From contig NZ_QNQT01000012.1 of assembly GCF_003362805.1 (NCBI RefSeq), positions 1 through 64,000 on the forward strand: a stretch of 64,000 nucleotides of DNA, in the 5' to 3' direction. Made by a program: the position numbers and the translations under genes. Position 1 is the first letter of the stretch. Every line of letters begins with the position of its first letter. Shown here in pieces: positions 34,121 through 43,386 of this stretch. This DNA comes from Neobacillus piezotolerans. Lineage in GTDB: Bacteria > Bacillota > Bacilli > Bacillales > Cytobacillaceae. The notes under the pieces were generated by a model. That model did no database searches, had not been told where the DNA came from, and saw nothing but the letters and a program-made list of their open reading frames with translations.

Positions 34121-35392
34121 CTATTTATTTTCATAAAGAAAATCGATAACCGCGGCGGCGTACACTTTCGCGCAGCGGACGATGTCTTCCACTTGTACCT
34201 TCTCATTGTAACCATGGATGCTTGGGAGATAGGCTGGCCCGTATTGCAGCACAGGGATATCATACTCCCTGAAGTGGCGCGCGTCGCTGCTAGCCCATTG
34301 CATGACTCCGTACGCATTTTCCCCAGTAACGAATGTAATGTTATCAACAATGGAGCGGCAGACTGGATCCTCGGCGGATGTGTGGTTTGCATTGCTCCTG
34401 AAGCCGAATTGACGGATTTCATAACGGATGCCAAGCCCATCAAGTTCTTTTTTCAGGTAAGCGGTAACCTCATCCTGTGTGACGCCGAATGGAAGGCGGC
34501 AGTCAACCTGGACCTTACAGCTCTCTGGAATGACATTGGATTTTGTACCGCCCTGGATTGTGCCAACATTGACCGTAATTCGCTCGAGTACAGGCTGGAA
34601 CTTCTCCCGGTCCTCTTCCACTTCTCGCATATACCGTTGGGAAACTTCGATTAAGCCTTTTACCTCTTCAGGAATGGTGATTTTCATATCCCATAATGAC
34701 CTGATTTTTTCAATCGCCTCGATCGCATCGACAATGGCATTGCCGCCCGCGACCGGGGATAAACTGCCGTGTCCAGGTGTGCCGAAGACTTCCAGCTCAA
34801 ACCAGTAGGAGCCCTTTTGCCCGATGGTCGGATTCAGAGGGGAAGATGGTTCCGCAATCAGGCAGCCATCACCTTTTACTAATCCCTTTTCAAGCAGCCA
34901 CGGAACACCAAATTCCCCACCTGTTTCTTCATCAGGAACGATTGCCAATGTCAGCTTTCCTGGCAGGTCGATATTTAAACGTTTTAATAACGCAAAGGCG
35001 AATATGATGCCCCCCAGTCCGGCTTTCATATCACTCGCTCCCCTTCCAAGGAGCCAGCCATCCACTACTTCACCAGAGAATGGATCAAAGTCCCACTTTG
35101 AACGATCTCCGGCTGGAACAACATCAGTATGGCCGCAATAAATCAAATGCTTCCCTTCTTCGATTCCGATGCTGGAAATTAAATTGAACATTTTGTCTGC
35201 CGATTCATGCCATTCTGTTTTAAGACCATATTTGCCTAAATATCCTTCGATAAATTTAGAAATTTCCGTTGAGTCACCCGGGGGGTTTTCACTCGGGATT
35301 TTTATCAAAGAACCGCAAAGCTCGATCAATTCATCCTTCCTGGATTCTACCTCATCGATTAATTGCTGCTTCAACGTAGTCAAATCGCTCAT
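34121..35392 (-). CDS. M20 family deacylase/peptidase (ArgE/DapE type)
   Basis: A 423-residue two-zinc hydrolase. Metal and catalytic residues are His88 and Asp90 in YCGHTDVVP, Asp121 in GRGASDMKAG, the general base Glu155 and Glu156 in PDEETGG, and a late His in PSIHGYNE. The inserted lid domain carries GTPGHGSLS. Family members remove an acyl group from amino acids or cleave dipeptides. The start overlaps the DUF1177 stop by four bases (ATGA), so translation is coupled. It is the last gene of a six-gene minus-strand operon with the importer. Confidence 0.92.
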   Translation of the reverse strand: MSDLTTLKQQLIDEVESRKDELIELCGSLIKIPSENPPGDSTEISKFIEGYLGKYGLKTEWHESADKMFNLISSIGIEEGKHLIYCGHTDVVPAGDRSKWDFDPFSGEVVDGWLLGRGASDMKAGLGGIIFAFALLKRLNIDLPGKLTLAIVPDEETGGEFGVPWLLEKGLVKGDGCLIAEPSSPLNPTIGQKGSYWFELEVFGTPGHGSLSPVAGGNAIVDAIEAIEKIRSLWDMKITIPEEVKGLIEVSQRYMREVEEDREKFQPVLERITVNVGTIQGGTKSNVIPESCKVQVDCRLPFGVTQDEVTAYLKKELDGLGIRYEIRQFGFRSNANHTSAEDPVCRSIVDNITFVTGENAYGVMQWASSDARHFREYDIPVLQYGPAYLPSIHGYNEKVQVEDIVRCAKVYAAAVIDFLYENK

Positions 35393-36339
35393 CCCAATGC
35401 CACCTGATTTCCTTTAGTTTGCAAGTGATCCATTTTTCCGTACAATGCCTCCAGACGTGAAAACTCTTCCGCATCATAGAATGAGCATTTGTTTTCGCCA
35501 TAAAGCTTGGCAACTTCAATGACAAAACGGACTGCCTGCTCAACATCCGCTGGATGGGTCGCGCCTGTTCCGCAGCCAGCAACCGCTGTTTCGGTTGTAA
35601 TGGCCACGCCGACCACCGGGCTCTTGGTCGCGACTGCGGGCTGAAGGATGCTATTTACGTGATAGACGCCATTTCCGTAAGGGGTGATGTCCTGGGTTGT
35701 AATCGGCAATGTTACCGGCAGGATCCCGGCTGATTGGGTATAAATATGAAGCAGGTCGCTGCTTATTTTCAAAATGTATCCTTCTTTAACTGTAGGAGTA
35801 ATCGCAAAGCCTTTATGGTTTGTGATTATATTTCCTTTGGTAGTATCAATCGATAGGATGGCATCCATTTCTTCTGTCACTTCATATTGATTCATTGTCA
35901 GGATATCTACTGGTGAATCCATGAATGGAACCGGGTCATGCGGCAGTGTTGGCGCAGTCGGGCAAATATGGGTGGTCAGGATAATATCTCCCTTAAGCTT
36001 GTCTCCTTTTCCCGCCATATCAAGAATTTTTCCCGCGGCGGCTATACAGGACAAGGCGCCGTCCCCATCAGAAACAAATCCCTTTACTTCAGGGCGCGCG
36101 CCGATTCCTCCAAGGCGGCCTATGATCCCTAAAGTTGGAGCTGTACCCCCTTTTGACTTCCCGTCTACTCCAGCGATCACAATTTTAACAAAATCGGTTG
36201 ACCCGGCTTTTCCCTCGACGGTTTGGACGGTAATATCCGCTTCAGGGGAAATTCCTTCAATGTATGCTTTAATATCGTTTCCTGTTACATTGATGTTGTC
36301 CATTACTTCCAAAACTTCAATAACATGCTTCAATGACAT
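35389..36339 (-). CDS. DUF1177 family protein
   Basis: A 316-residue soluble protein, ATG 36339 behind GGAGGAATT. Notable conserved-looking blocks are LGIIGRLGGIGARPEVKGFV, LTTHICPTAPTLPHDPVPFM and TETAVAGCGTGATHPAD. The His-, Cys- and Asp-rich loops suggest a metal or substrate site, and the family is typically found beside Dpp-type importers. No reaction has been assigned to my knowledge. It lies between the importer ATPase and the M20 deacylase. Confidence 0.8.
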   Translation of the reverse strand: MSLKHVIEVLEVMDNINVTGNDIKAYIEGISPEADITVQTVEGKAGSTDFVKIVIAGVDGKSKGGTAPTLGIIGRLGGIGARPEVKGFVSDGDGALSCIAAAGKILDMAGKGDKLKGDIILTTHICPTAPTLPHDPVPFMDSPVDILTMNQYEVTEEMDAILSIDTTKGNIITNHKGFAITPTVKEGYILKISSDLLHIYTQSAGILPVTLPITTQDITPYGNGVYHVNSILQPAVATKSPVVGVAITTETAVAGCGTGATHPADVEQAVRFVIEVAKLYGENKCSFYDAEEFSRLEALYGKMDHLQTKGNQVALG

Positions 36340-36357
36340 AGTTGAATTCCTCCAAAA

Positions 36358-37332
36358 TTATGATTGGTATAGATGGCAGGCAACCTGCTGCCGTGCATCC
36401 TGCTGTTCCAATTCGGGCACGGCAGTTTTGCAAATTTCCATCGCGAATGGGCACCTCTTGTGGAAATGGCAGCCCGGCGGCGGATTAACAGGGCTTGGCA
36501 CATCGCCCTTAAGGATAATTCTTTCTTTTTTCTCATAAGGGCTTTCTGTCGGTACTGCAGACAGCAAGGCTTTTGTATATGGATGGAGCGGATTTTCATA
36601 AATTTCCTTATATGTGCCAATCTCGACAATCTTGCCAAGGTACATTACCGCGATCCTGTCGCACATATATCTCACCACATTCAAATCGTGGGAGATAAAA
36701 ATGTAGGTCAAGCCGAACTCTTCCTGTAAATCCTTGAGAAGATTAATTACCTGTGCCTGAACGGATACATCGAGGGCGGAAACAGGTTCATCGCATATGA
36801 TTACATCAGGGTTCAAAGCCAGAGCGCGGGCAATATTGATGCGCTGGCGCTGGCCGCCTGAAAATTCGTGCGGATACCGGTCTGCGTGGTAGCTGCTTAA
36901 GCCCACTACTTCAAGGAGCTCCATGACCCGTTCATTCCTGGATTTCCTGTCTCCGACACGATGGATTTCCAATGGCTCTGATAACAGCTGCCGGATCGTT
37001 TTCCGCGGGTCTAGCGAAGCATATGGGTTTTGGAAAACCATTTGAATCGATTTTCTTGAATCACGCAGGTCTTTTTCAGCCAGGTTAGCCAAATCCTGGC
37101 CTTTAAAAAGAACCTTCCCGTCAGTCGGGCGTATCAGCTGGTTGATCAATCTCGCCATTGTCGACTTCCCGCATCCTGATTCCCCGACAATTCCGAGCGT
37201 TTCGCCAGGATAGACATCAAAGCTGACACCGTCAACAGCTTTCACGCTTTGTGTTGATTTCTTAAAAGGAAGCGGATTGCTGATGGGGAAATGCTTCTTG
37301 ATATTTTCTACCTTTAAAATTGCATCAGCCAT
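36358..37332 (-). CDS. Peptide-type ABC importer ATPase (DppF/OppF)
   Basis: A 324-residue nucleotide-binding subunit. Walker A is GESGCGKST, the signature is LSGGQ-like FSGGQRQRI, Walker B is VIICDEPVSALD and the switch His is in FISHD. The C-terminal oligopeptide ABC extension carries PGCHFHKRCPFAMEIC, whose cysteines hold an Fe-S cluster in related ATPases. It overlaps the other ATPase gene by eight bases. Confidence 0.95.
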   Translation of the reverse strand: MADAILKVENIKKHFPISNPLPFKKSTQSVKAVDGVSFDVYPGETLGIVGESGCGKSTMARLINQLIRPTDGKVLFKGQDLANLAEKDLRDSRKSIQMVFQNPYASLDPRKTIRQLLSEPLEIHRVGDRKSRNERVMELLEVVGLSSYHADRYPHEFSGGQRQRINIARALALNPDVIICDEPVSALDVSVQAQVINLLKDLQEEFGLTYIFISHDLNVVRYMCDRIAVMYLGKIVEIGTYKEIYENPLHPYTKALLSAVPTESPYEKKERIILKGDVPSPVNPPPGCHFHKRCPFAMEICKTAVPELEQQDARQQVACHLYQS

Positions 37333-38338
37333 GGTATGCCTTCTCCTTTCTCTTCAGCCCTTCGTCACTGGTTTGGAAATGACAGGAAGCAAAGTGGCTG
37401 TCTTCAACCTCAACGAGCTTCGGCCTTACCGTATGGCAAATCTCCTGGGCGTAGGGGCATCTGGCGGCAAAATGGCAGCCAGGGATTTCCTGCCTCAAAT
37501 CAGGAGGCGTCCCCGGAATGGCTGAAAGCTTATCGCCCTCGCCAACTTCGCTTGTAATTTGTGAATCAAGCAACCCCCAAGTATAAGGGTGTAGGGGATT
37601 ATCGAATATATCTTTAACACTTCCGGATTCAACCGTATTGCCGGCATACATGACAATGACCTTGTCGCACATTTCCCATACGACTCCCAAATCATGGGTA
37701 ATCATAATGATGGAGGTGCCGATTGTCTCCTGGAGGTTTCTCATCAAATCCAAAATTTGCGCCTGAACCGTTACGTCCAAGGCAGTTGTCGGTTCATCAG
37801 CAATTAACAATTTAGGATTGCAGGCAAGGGCGATTGCAATCATGACCCTCTGCCTCATTCCTCCAGAAAATTCATGGGGATACATATCGATCCGTTTTTC
37901 TGCTTCAGGGATTCCAACAAGCTTTAACATGTTGATTGCTTCCTGTTTCGCTTCTTTTTTCGATACCTTACGATGGGCCCTGATCACCTCAATGATCTGG
38001 TTCCCTACTGTATAGACAGGATTCAGGCTTGTAATTGGATCCTGGAATATCATCGAGATTTCATTGCCTCTTACAGAACGCATTTCTTTTTCCGTCAGGG
38101 ATAATAAATCCTTGCCTTCAAAAAGGATTTTCCCTCCTGCAATTTTTCCAGGCGGGCTTGGGATCAAGCGGAGCAGGGCAGTTGCAGTAACACTCTTCCC
38201 CGAACCGGATTCTCCTACGATGCCCAGCGTCTCTTTTCTATTTAAAGCAAAGCTGACTCCATTCACTGCTTTTACAATGGAAGAAGAGGAACGGAAGTGC
38301 ACCTCCAAATCTTCGACTTTTACTAAATAATCCGACAT
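37325..38338 (-). CDS. Peptide-type ABC importer ATPase (DppD/OppD)
   Basis: A 337-residue ATPase. Walker A is GESGSGKSV, signature FSGGMRQRV, Walker B LLIADEPTTALD, switch His in MITHD, and the C-terminal PGCHFAARCPYAQEIC Cys cluster. ATG 38338 follows GGAGGTG; GTG three codons before overlaps that site. It pairs with the preceding-described ATPase as a heterodimer. Confidence 0.95.
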   Translation of the reverse strand: MSDYLVKVEDLEVHFRSSSSIVKAVNGVSFALNRKETLGIVGESGSGKSVTATALLRLIPSPPGKIAGGKILFEGKDLLSLTEKEMRSVRGNEISMIFQDPITSLNPVYTVGNQIIEVIRAHRKVSKKEAKQEAINMLKLVGIPEAEKRIDMYPHEFSGGMRQRVMIAIALACNPKLLIADEPTTALDVTVQAQILDLMRNLQETIGTSIIMITHDLGVVWEMCDKVIVMYAGNTVESGSVKDIFDNPLHPYTWGLLDSQITSEVGEGDKLSAIPGTPPDLRQEIPGCHFAARCPYAQEICHTVRPKLVEVEDSHFASCHFQTSDEGLKRKEKAYHG

Positions 38339-38356
38339 GTCTTTCACCTCCGGCTA

Positions 38357-39250
38357 TTAAACTTTCATTTTTGGATCGAGCGCGTCACGCAATCCATCAC
38401 CAAACAAATTTATGCCGAGAACAGTCAGCAGAATGGCAAGTCCCGAGAATGTTGCCATATGAGGGCTTAAAACCAAAAAGTCCTTTCCGTCTTTCAGGAT
38501 GCTTCCCCAGGAAGCGGTTGGAGGCTGAACCCCAAGTCCAAGAAAACTAAGAGCCGCTTCAGATACTATTGCCCCGGCAACGCTCATTGTCCCATATACA
38601 ATCAAGGGAGCGAGGCAGTTGGGCAGAACGTGCTGGAACAGAATCCGTGAATGGGTCGCTCCGAGCGATCTTGTCACTTCGATGAATTCCTCTTCTTTTA
38701 CGCTTAAAACTTGTCCACGGACGATCCTTCCAAAGCCGGGGACATTGGCGATTCCTATGGCAATAATGACATTTATCAGCCCCTGCCCAAGGACCGTCAT
38801 CAAGGTAATCGCAAGGAGAATAAATGGAAACGCAAATAATCCATCCATCGTCCTCATAATGATTGAATCAAGCCTGCCTCCGAAATAGCCGGACAATAGT
38901 CCAAGTAGGGTTCCGAAAAAAGCTCCGAAAACTACAGCCGAAACACCGACTATCAAAGAAATTCTTGCTCCATATATAAGGCGGCTCAACAAATCCCTGC
39001 CATAGTTATCCGTTCCAAGCAGATGCCCCTTTGAACCAGGTACAGCGAGGGAATTGGCGACATCCATCTTATTGGGATGGTATGGGGCGAGGAGCGGAGC
39101 GAAAATAGCAACGAAAACCATCACGGCGATAATTGTCAGCCCCATGGCAGCCAGCCGGTTTCTTATCAGCTTTTTAAAAATTCCCGCTTCCTTTTTAACA
39201 TGGATTTGGTTTGGCTGAGCCGGTGAAACTGAACTTTGTATTCCAGCCAT
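38357..39250 (-). CDS. Peptide-type ABC importer permease (DppC/OppC)
   Basis: A 297-residue membrane subunit with an N-terminal cytoplasmic segment, one helix near 32-55 and five more. The ATPase-coupling loop EVTRSLGATHSRILFQHVLP is clear. It starts directly after the stop codon of the partner permease, with AAAGGAGG in the end of that gene. Confidence 0.94.
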   Translation of the reverse strand: MAGIQSSVSPAQPNQIHVKKEAGIFKKLIRNRLAAMGLTIIAVMVFVAIFAPLLAPYHPNKMDVANSLAVPGSKGHLLGTDNYGRDLLSRLIYGARISLIVGVSAVVFGAFFGTLLGLLSGYFGGRLDSIIMRTMDGLFAFPFILLAITLMTVLGQGLINVIIAIGIANVPGFGRIVRGQVLSVKEEEFIEVTRSLGATHSRILFQHVLPNCLAPLIVYGTMSVAGAIVSEAALSFLGLGVQPPTASWGSILKDGKDFLVLSPHMATFSGLAILLTVLGINLFGDGLRDALDPKMKV

Positions 39251-40216
39251 TTATTTGCTGCCTCCTTTACCTGAAGAGTAATTTACTCTCGGATTCACAA
39301 CTTTGTACATGATATCCACGAGCAGGTTCACAAGCACAAAGATTACCGCTATAAAAAGGACGGTTCCCTGAACGACAACAAAGTCCCTTTTATCGATCGC
39401 ATCAACAATCAAACGCCCCATTCCCGGCCAGCTGAAGATCGTTTCTGTCAGCACCGCCCCACCAAGCAGGGCCGATATTTGCATGCCGAGGACGGTTAAC
39501 AGCGGAGTCAGCGCATTTTTAAAGGCATGCTTGCAAATAACAATGAATTCACTTAACCCTTTGGAACGGGCTGTTTTAATATAGTCATGCGAAATGACTT
39601 CAAGCATGCTGGAGCGGGTAATCCGCGCGAACGTGGCCATCGGGATTGTCGCTAGCGTAATGCTCGGCAAAACAAGGTGCTTTAAAAATGGGATGATGCC
39701 TTCGCTCATATCCCCCATTCCTGTTGCAGGAAACCAGCCAAGGTTGACACTGAAATAAAGGACAAGCATAACCCCTAGCCAAAAGATGGGCATCGAAACC
39801 CCTATTAAGGAAACGAGCATAACAGCATAGTCCAAGAACGAGTTTTGCCTAGAAGCAGAAATGATGCCCGCTGGAACGCCTATTAGGAAAGCAATGATCA
39901 GGGCGCTGATGGCAAGAATAAGGGTGTTTGGAAAGCGTTCGAGGATTAATTGGACAACCGGCTCATTGTAGGTGAGGGAAACCCCAAAATTACCAGTTAA
40001 CAAATCACCTAAATATTGAAAAAATTGAACATATAAAGGTTCATTCAATCCCAGGCTTTCCCTCATTGCTTTAATATCTTCCACACTCGCCTGGGGCCCG
40101 AGCATGACTGCCGCGGGATCTCCGGGAATCATCCGAGTGATGATAAAGACTATTACTGCCACGACAAAAATAGTGGGTACAAAGTCAATGAATCTTCTAA
40201 TTATATATTTCCCCAT
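39251..40216 (-). CDS. Peptide-type ABC importer permease (DppB/OppB)
   Basis: A 321-residue membrane subunit with six helices and a large outer loop; it has the coupling loop IKTARSKGLSEFIVICKHAF and the family segment GAVLTETIFSWPGMG. ATG 40216 follows GGAGG. It is the first gene of the six-gene minus-strand operon, downstream of a promoter and an operator pair. Confidence 0.95.
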   Translation of the reverse strand: MGKYIIRRFIDFVPTIFVVAVIVFIITRMIPGDPAAVMLGPQASVEDIKAMRESLGLNEPLYVQFFQYLGDLLTGNFGVSLTYNEPVVQLILERFPNTLILAISALIIAFLIGVPAGIISASRQNSFLDYAVMLVSLIGVSMPIFWLGVMLVLYFSVNLGWFPATGMGDMSEGIIPFLKHLVLPSITLATIPMATFARITRSSMLEVISHDYIKTARSKGLSEFIVICKHAFKNALTPLLTVLGMQISALLGGAVLTETIFSWPGMGRLIVDAIDKRDFVVVQGTVLFIAVIFVLVNLLVDIMYKVVNPRVNYSSGKGGSK

Positions 40217-40233
40217 AAGCAGCCTCCTATTAT

Positions 40234-40246
40234 TTCACTATTTGAA
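40234..40246. promoter_or_regulatory. Candidate IclR operator, copy 1
   Basis: The 13-bp dyad TTCACTATTTGAA, 20 bases from copy 2, in the leader of the minus-strand importer operon. Confidence 0.7.
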
Positions 40247-40253
40247 ACAGTGA

Positions 40254-40266
40254 TTCATTAAATGAA
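40254..40266. promoter_or_regulatory. Candidate IclR operator, copy 2
   Basis: The 13-bp dyad TTCATTAAATGAA, ten bases downstream of the -10 box of the importer operon on the minus strand. Confidence 0.7.
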
Positions 40267-40275
40267 TTAAAAATA

Positions 40276-40304
40276 AGTTTAGCACCGTGATAATTAATTG
40301 TAAA
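40276..40304 (-). promoter_or_regulatory. Promoter of the importer operon
   Basis: On the minus strand TTTACA (40304-40299) and TAAACT (40281-40276) are spaced by 17 bases. Operator copies 2 and 1 lie downstream. Confidence 0.65.
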
Positions 40305-40353
40305 TATTGAATTGCTTTAAAAGAAAATGTTTTTAAAATATTTTAAATACTTG

Positions 40354-40382
40354 TTTACACCAATTTTTTATTGTGATAAATT
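40354..40382 (+). promoter_or_regulatory. Promoter of the binding-protein gene
   Basis: TTTACA (40354-40359) and TAAATT (40377-40382) are spaced by 17 bases, mirroring the divergent promoter. Operator copies 3 and 4 lie downstream. Confidence 0.65.
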
Positions 40383-40392
40383 TGTTTTTAAA

Positions 40393-40405
40393 TTCATTAT
40401 CTGAA
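40393..40405. promoter_or_regulatory. Candidate IclR operator, copy 3
   Basis: The 13-bp dyad TTCATTATCTGAA, just after the predicted start of transcription toward the binding-protein gene. Confidence 0.7.
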
Positions 40406-40412
40406 TTGATGA

Positions 40413-40425
40413 TTCACTATTCGAA
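40413..40425. promoter_or_regulatory. Candidate IclR operator, copy 4
   Basis: The 13-bp dyad TTCACTATTCGAA, starting exactly 20 bases after copy 3 and 34 bases before the start codon. Confidence 0.7.
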
Positions 40426-40446
40426 ACAACAGGAAGGAGCTTATCG

Positions 40447-42060
40447 ATGAAAAAAAGGTTTAGCAGTCGTCTTTTCTTTTTGGTCCTCACTGTAGCCATT
40501 CTTGCTTTGAGTGCCTGCTCTTCAGGTAGCAGTACGGCCACTACGTCCTCTTCAGGCGGCGAAAAAAACGCTGCCTCGGGAAAACCGCAGGATGGGGGCA
40601 CATTACGGATCGGCCTTTCAGCCAATCCGAAAACGCTGGACCCAATTAAATATACAGGCCTATATGAATCACAGGTCATGCTTCAAATTGGGGATACACT
40701 TGTTGTTTACAATAAGGAACTAAGTGAATTTGTTCCTTCACTGGCGACAGAATGGTCAGTTTCCGATGATATGAAAGTATATAATTTCAAACTCCGTGAC
40801 GACGTATACTTCCAACCTGGCAAATATCAGGACGGAAGAAAAATGACAGCCGAGGATGTAAAGTACAGCCTTGAACGTTCCGCGAAAGAATCCGCCATGA
40901 ACCGCCTCCGTGGCGTCGAAAGCGTTGAAGTAGTAGGGGAAAACGAGGTCGCAATCCATTTGAGCGAGCCAAATGCGGCGCTGCTGGCAATGCTGACTGA
41001 CGGGGGGAACCTAATTGTCCCTAAAGAAGAAGTAGAAGGCTGGGGAGATTCTTTTGGGAGCCATTTAGTAGGAACCGGTCCTTTCCAAATCAAGGATTGG
41101 AAAAAAGATTCCCAAGTAAAGCTAGTAAGGCATGAAAAGTATTGGGGTGAAAAGCCGCATTTGGACGGCGTGAATTTCAGCATCATTCCTGAACCAAATA
41201 CGATGACAAACTCGCTCCGTTCCGGCGACCTTGATATTGGAATGGACATTAAAGGCCAAAACCGGGAGTTGGTTAAGGTGGATGCCAACCTGGAATTGCA
41301 GTCCACCCCTTCTCTTGCCATTACCTACCTGGATTTAAACAATAAAAAAGGCCCAACAGCTGACCCTAAAGTACGGGAAGCTATTTACAAGGCAACGAAT
41401 GTAGAGGAAATTGTAAAAGGAGTCAATAAATGGGGCGGAGCGGAAAAATCCTATATGCCGCTTCCAAAAGGTTCATGGGGTTACAGCAAAGACCTTGAAA
41501 AACTTACTCCGACATACGATCCAAAAGCAGCGAAAAAGCTTTTAGCTGAAGCAGGCTATCCAGAAGGGTTCAAAACGGAACTCTACTTGGCCGAAGGACG
41601 GGTTCCATACGGAACGATTTTCCAAAATCAAATGAAGGAAAACCTCAATATCGATGTTGAACTGAAAGTTGTTGAATGGGGAACTTACAGTGACACTGTT
41701 GCGAAAGGAAACGCGCCGATGTCAATTGGCGGATGGACATGGTACCCAGATCCATATTTCTTCCTGTACCAATTGTTCCACACTGACCAGATTGGCGCTC
41801 TCGGAAACGGAAAAGGCTACTCGAATCCCGAAGTCGATTCTCTTTTGAACCGTGCAACCTCTGAAACAGTCGACCAGAACGAACGCGCGAAGCTTTACCA
41901 ACAGGCCCTTGAAATTATTATGAAGGAAGTACCAAGGGTTGAGCTTGAGACAATGGACGCTACAGCAGGCGTAAACAAAAAAGTACATGGCTTCGAAGTC
42001 TCACCTGATTCCTCCATTAAAATTGTCTCTCCTAACGGAACCAACGTTTGGTTGGAATAA
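40447..42060 (+). CDS. Substrate-binding lipoprotein of the peptide-type importer
   Basis: A 537-residue SBP family 5 lipoprotein. The signal peptide ends in the lipobox LSAC with lipidated Cys24, followed by a Ser/Thr/Gly linker; the mature domain starts near GGTLRIGLSANPKTLDP. Typical segments are LRDDVYFQPGK, DVKYSLER and GTGPFQIKDWKK. It captures substrate outside the membrane for the divergently encoded permeases. Family 5 proteins bind peptides, opines, nickel complexes and others, so the ligand is open. ATG 40447 follows GGAAGGAG. Confidence 0.94.
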   Translation: MKKRFSSRLFFLVLTVAILALSACSSGSSTATTSSSGGEKNAASGKPQDGGTLRIGLSANPKTLDPIKYTGLYESQVMLQIGDTLVVYNKELSEFVPSLATEWSVSDDMKVYNFKLRDDVYFQPGKYQDGRKMTAEDVKYSLERSAKESAMNRLRGVESVEVVGENEVAIHLSEPNAALLAMLTDGGNLIVPKEEVEGWGDSFGSHLVGTGPFQIKDWKKDSQVKLVRHEKYWGEKPHLDGVNFSIIPEPNTMTNSLRSGDLDIGMDIKGQNRELVKVDANLELQSTPSLAITYLDLNNKKGPTADPKVREAIYKATNVEEIVKGVNKWGGAEKSYMPLPKGSWGYSKDLEKLTPTYDPKAAKKLLAEAGYPEGFKTELYLAEGRVPYGTIFQNQMKENLNIDVELKVVEWGTYSDTVAKGNAPMSIGGWTWYPDPYFFLYQLFHTDQIGALGNGKGYSNPEVDSLLNRATSETVDQNERAKLYQQALEIIMKEVPRVELETMDATAGVNKKVHGFEVSPDSSIKIVSPNGTNVWLE

Positions 42061-42062
42061 AG

Positions 42063-42210
42063 AAAAGCGGAAACGCCCGTTTAGCGCCGTATGGACTGGA
42101 GGGCTCCGATGGAGATAAAGGAAACACGATGAGCGAATGCGAATCGATGTTGACTTATCGTAGCGAGGGGACCGAAGTACACTAGGCGCTGGGCGGTGGA
42201 GCTAGACAAA
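42063..42210. repeat. Intergenic repeat element with pairing ends
   Basis: A roughly 148-bp non-coding element between the binding-protein stop codon and its terminator. The left end AGCGGAAACGCCC can pair with the right end GGGCGGTGGAGCT, with a central GC-rich body containing CGATGGAGATAAAGG and GAGGGGACCGAAGTA. It has the look of dispersed intergenic repeats known in Bacillaceae genomes (recognised from memory). Only one copy is in this window. Confidence 0.6.
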
Positions 42211-42231
42211 TTTTAATCATTTTTTATTCGG

Positions 42232-42261
42232 AAAAGTAGAGAGGGAAATCTCTCTGCTTTT
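42232..42261 (+). terminator. Terminator after the binding-protein gene
   Basis: AAAAGTAGAGAG and CTCTCTGCTTTT pair (one G-T) around GGAAAT, followed by CTTTATTTT. It may lower expression of the downstream amidohydrolases relative to the binding protein. Confidence 0.8.
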
Positions 42262-42292
42262 CTTTATTTTAAACGGAAAGAAGGCATAATCC

Positions 42293-43381
42293 ATGTCAAT
42301 GACCGCCATTGTTAACGCCAATGTTTATAACAGACTTACTGGTGAGTTTACAAAAAAGACCGTCCTGATTGAAGATCAATCAATCTCTTCAATCCTCCCT
42401 CCCTCCTCCCCTTTGCCGGATTGCGAAAAAATTGATGCTTCCAACCTATATATGACCCCTGGCTTCATCGACACCTGCTCGCAAATTGGCTTGAAGGAAA
42501 CCGGCGTCCGCTGGGAAGGCAATGATGGATACGAGCCTAATGTTGAAAATGGATTCAACCTGGAAGTAGTCGACGGCATTTATCCATTTGATCAGGCATT
42601 TGATGATGCGGTTTCTTCAGGAGTAACCGCGGCCCATATCGTTTCCTCCCCCGAAGCCATTGTCGGGGCAAAAACTTCGGTTATCCATACCCATGGGGCA
42701 ACAGTGGATGAAATGGTATTGAAAAAAAACTTCGGCTTCTCCTTCTCCATGGGAGATGTGCCAAAATATGCTTTTTGGGGCAGGACAAAAACTCCGCTCA
42801 CCCGCATGGGGATTGCGAAAAAAATCCGTGAATCATTAAAAGCCCTCCGGCTACAATACAATTTGGAGGAAACGCCTATTTTCATCCGCTCCCACCGAGC
42901 TGATGATATCGCCACCGCCTTTCGGATTGCCGGAGAATTCGGCCTCCATGTTAACCTTGTGCATGGGACGGAATTACCGCTTGTAGCGGGAGTGCCATCA
43001 GGCGCTTCCTATTCTGTTGTTGCCGGGCCATGCTTTCAGCCAATGGACAGAGGTGAACTAAAGAACCTCGACCCATCGCTGTTTCGTTCTCTTTTTGAAA
43101 AACAGGTTCCCTATACTTTTTCAACAGACCATCCAACCAGTTCGGTTACCCATCTGCAGCTTGAAGGCGCTTTGGCCCTAAAGGCCGGAGTACCCGAAAA
43201 AACCATTTTAAACGGCCTGACTTTTGATGCCGCCAGGCTTTTGAAAATTGACCATAAAACCGGAAGCATTGAAGAAGGGTTATTAGCTGATATCGCCCTT
43301 TGGAATAAGCATCCCCTTGATTTAACAGCCCGGGCTGTGCGTACGTTTATAAAAGGCAAAGAAGTTTACAGGTGGGAGTGA
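42293..43381 (+). CDS. Amidohydrolase paralogue lacking the HxH metal motif
   Basis: A 362-residue protein of the COG1228-type amidohydrolase fold. The strand-1 site reads TPGFIDTCSQIG, with Cys62 and Gln64 where HxH is expected. Other sites resemble those of the neighbour: FIRSHRADDIATA, NLVHGTEL and FSTDHPT. It is therefore either a metal-poor or differently chelating enzyme, or a non-catalytic partner of the next protein. ATG 42293 follows AGAAGG. It ends six bases before the start of the intact paralogue. Confidence 0.85.
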   Translation: MSMTAIVNANVYNRLTGEFTKKTVLIEDQSISSILPPSSPLPDCEKIDASNLYMTPGFIDTCSQIGLKETGVRWEGNDGYEPNVENGFNLEVVDGIYPFDQAFDDAVSSGVTAAHIVSSPEAIVGAKTSVIHTHGATVDEMVLKKNFGFSFSMGDVPKYAFWGRTKTPLTRMGIAKKIRESLKALRLQYNLEETPIFIRSHRADDIATAFRIAGEFGLHVNLVHGTELPLVAGVPSGASYSVVAGPCFQPMDRGELKNLDPSLFRSLFEKQVPYTFSTDHPTSSVTHLQLEGALALKAGVPEKTILNGLTFDAARLLKIDHKTGSIEEGLLADIALWNKHPLDLTARAVRTFIKGKEVYRWE

Positions 43382-43386
43382 TATCG

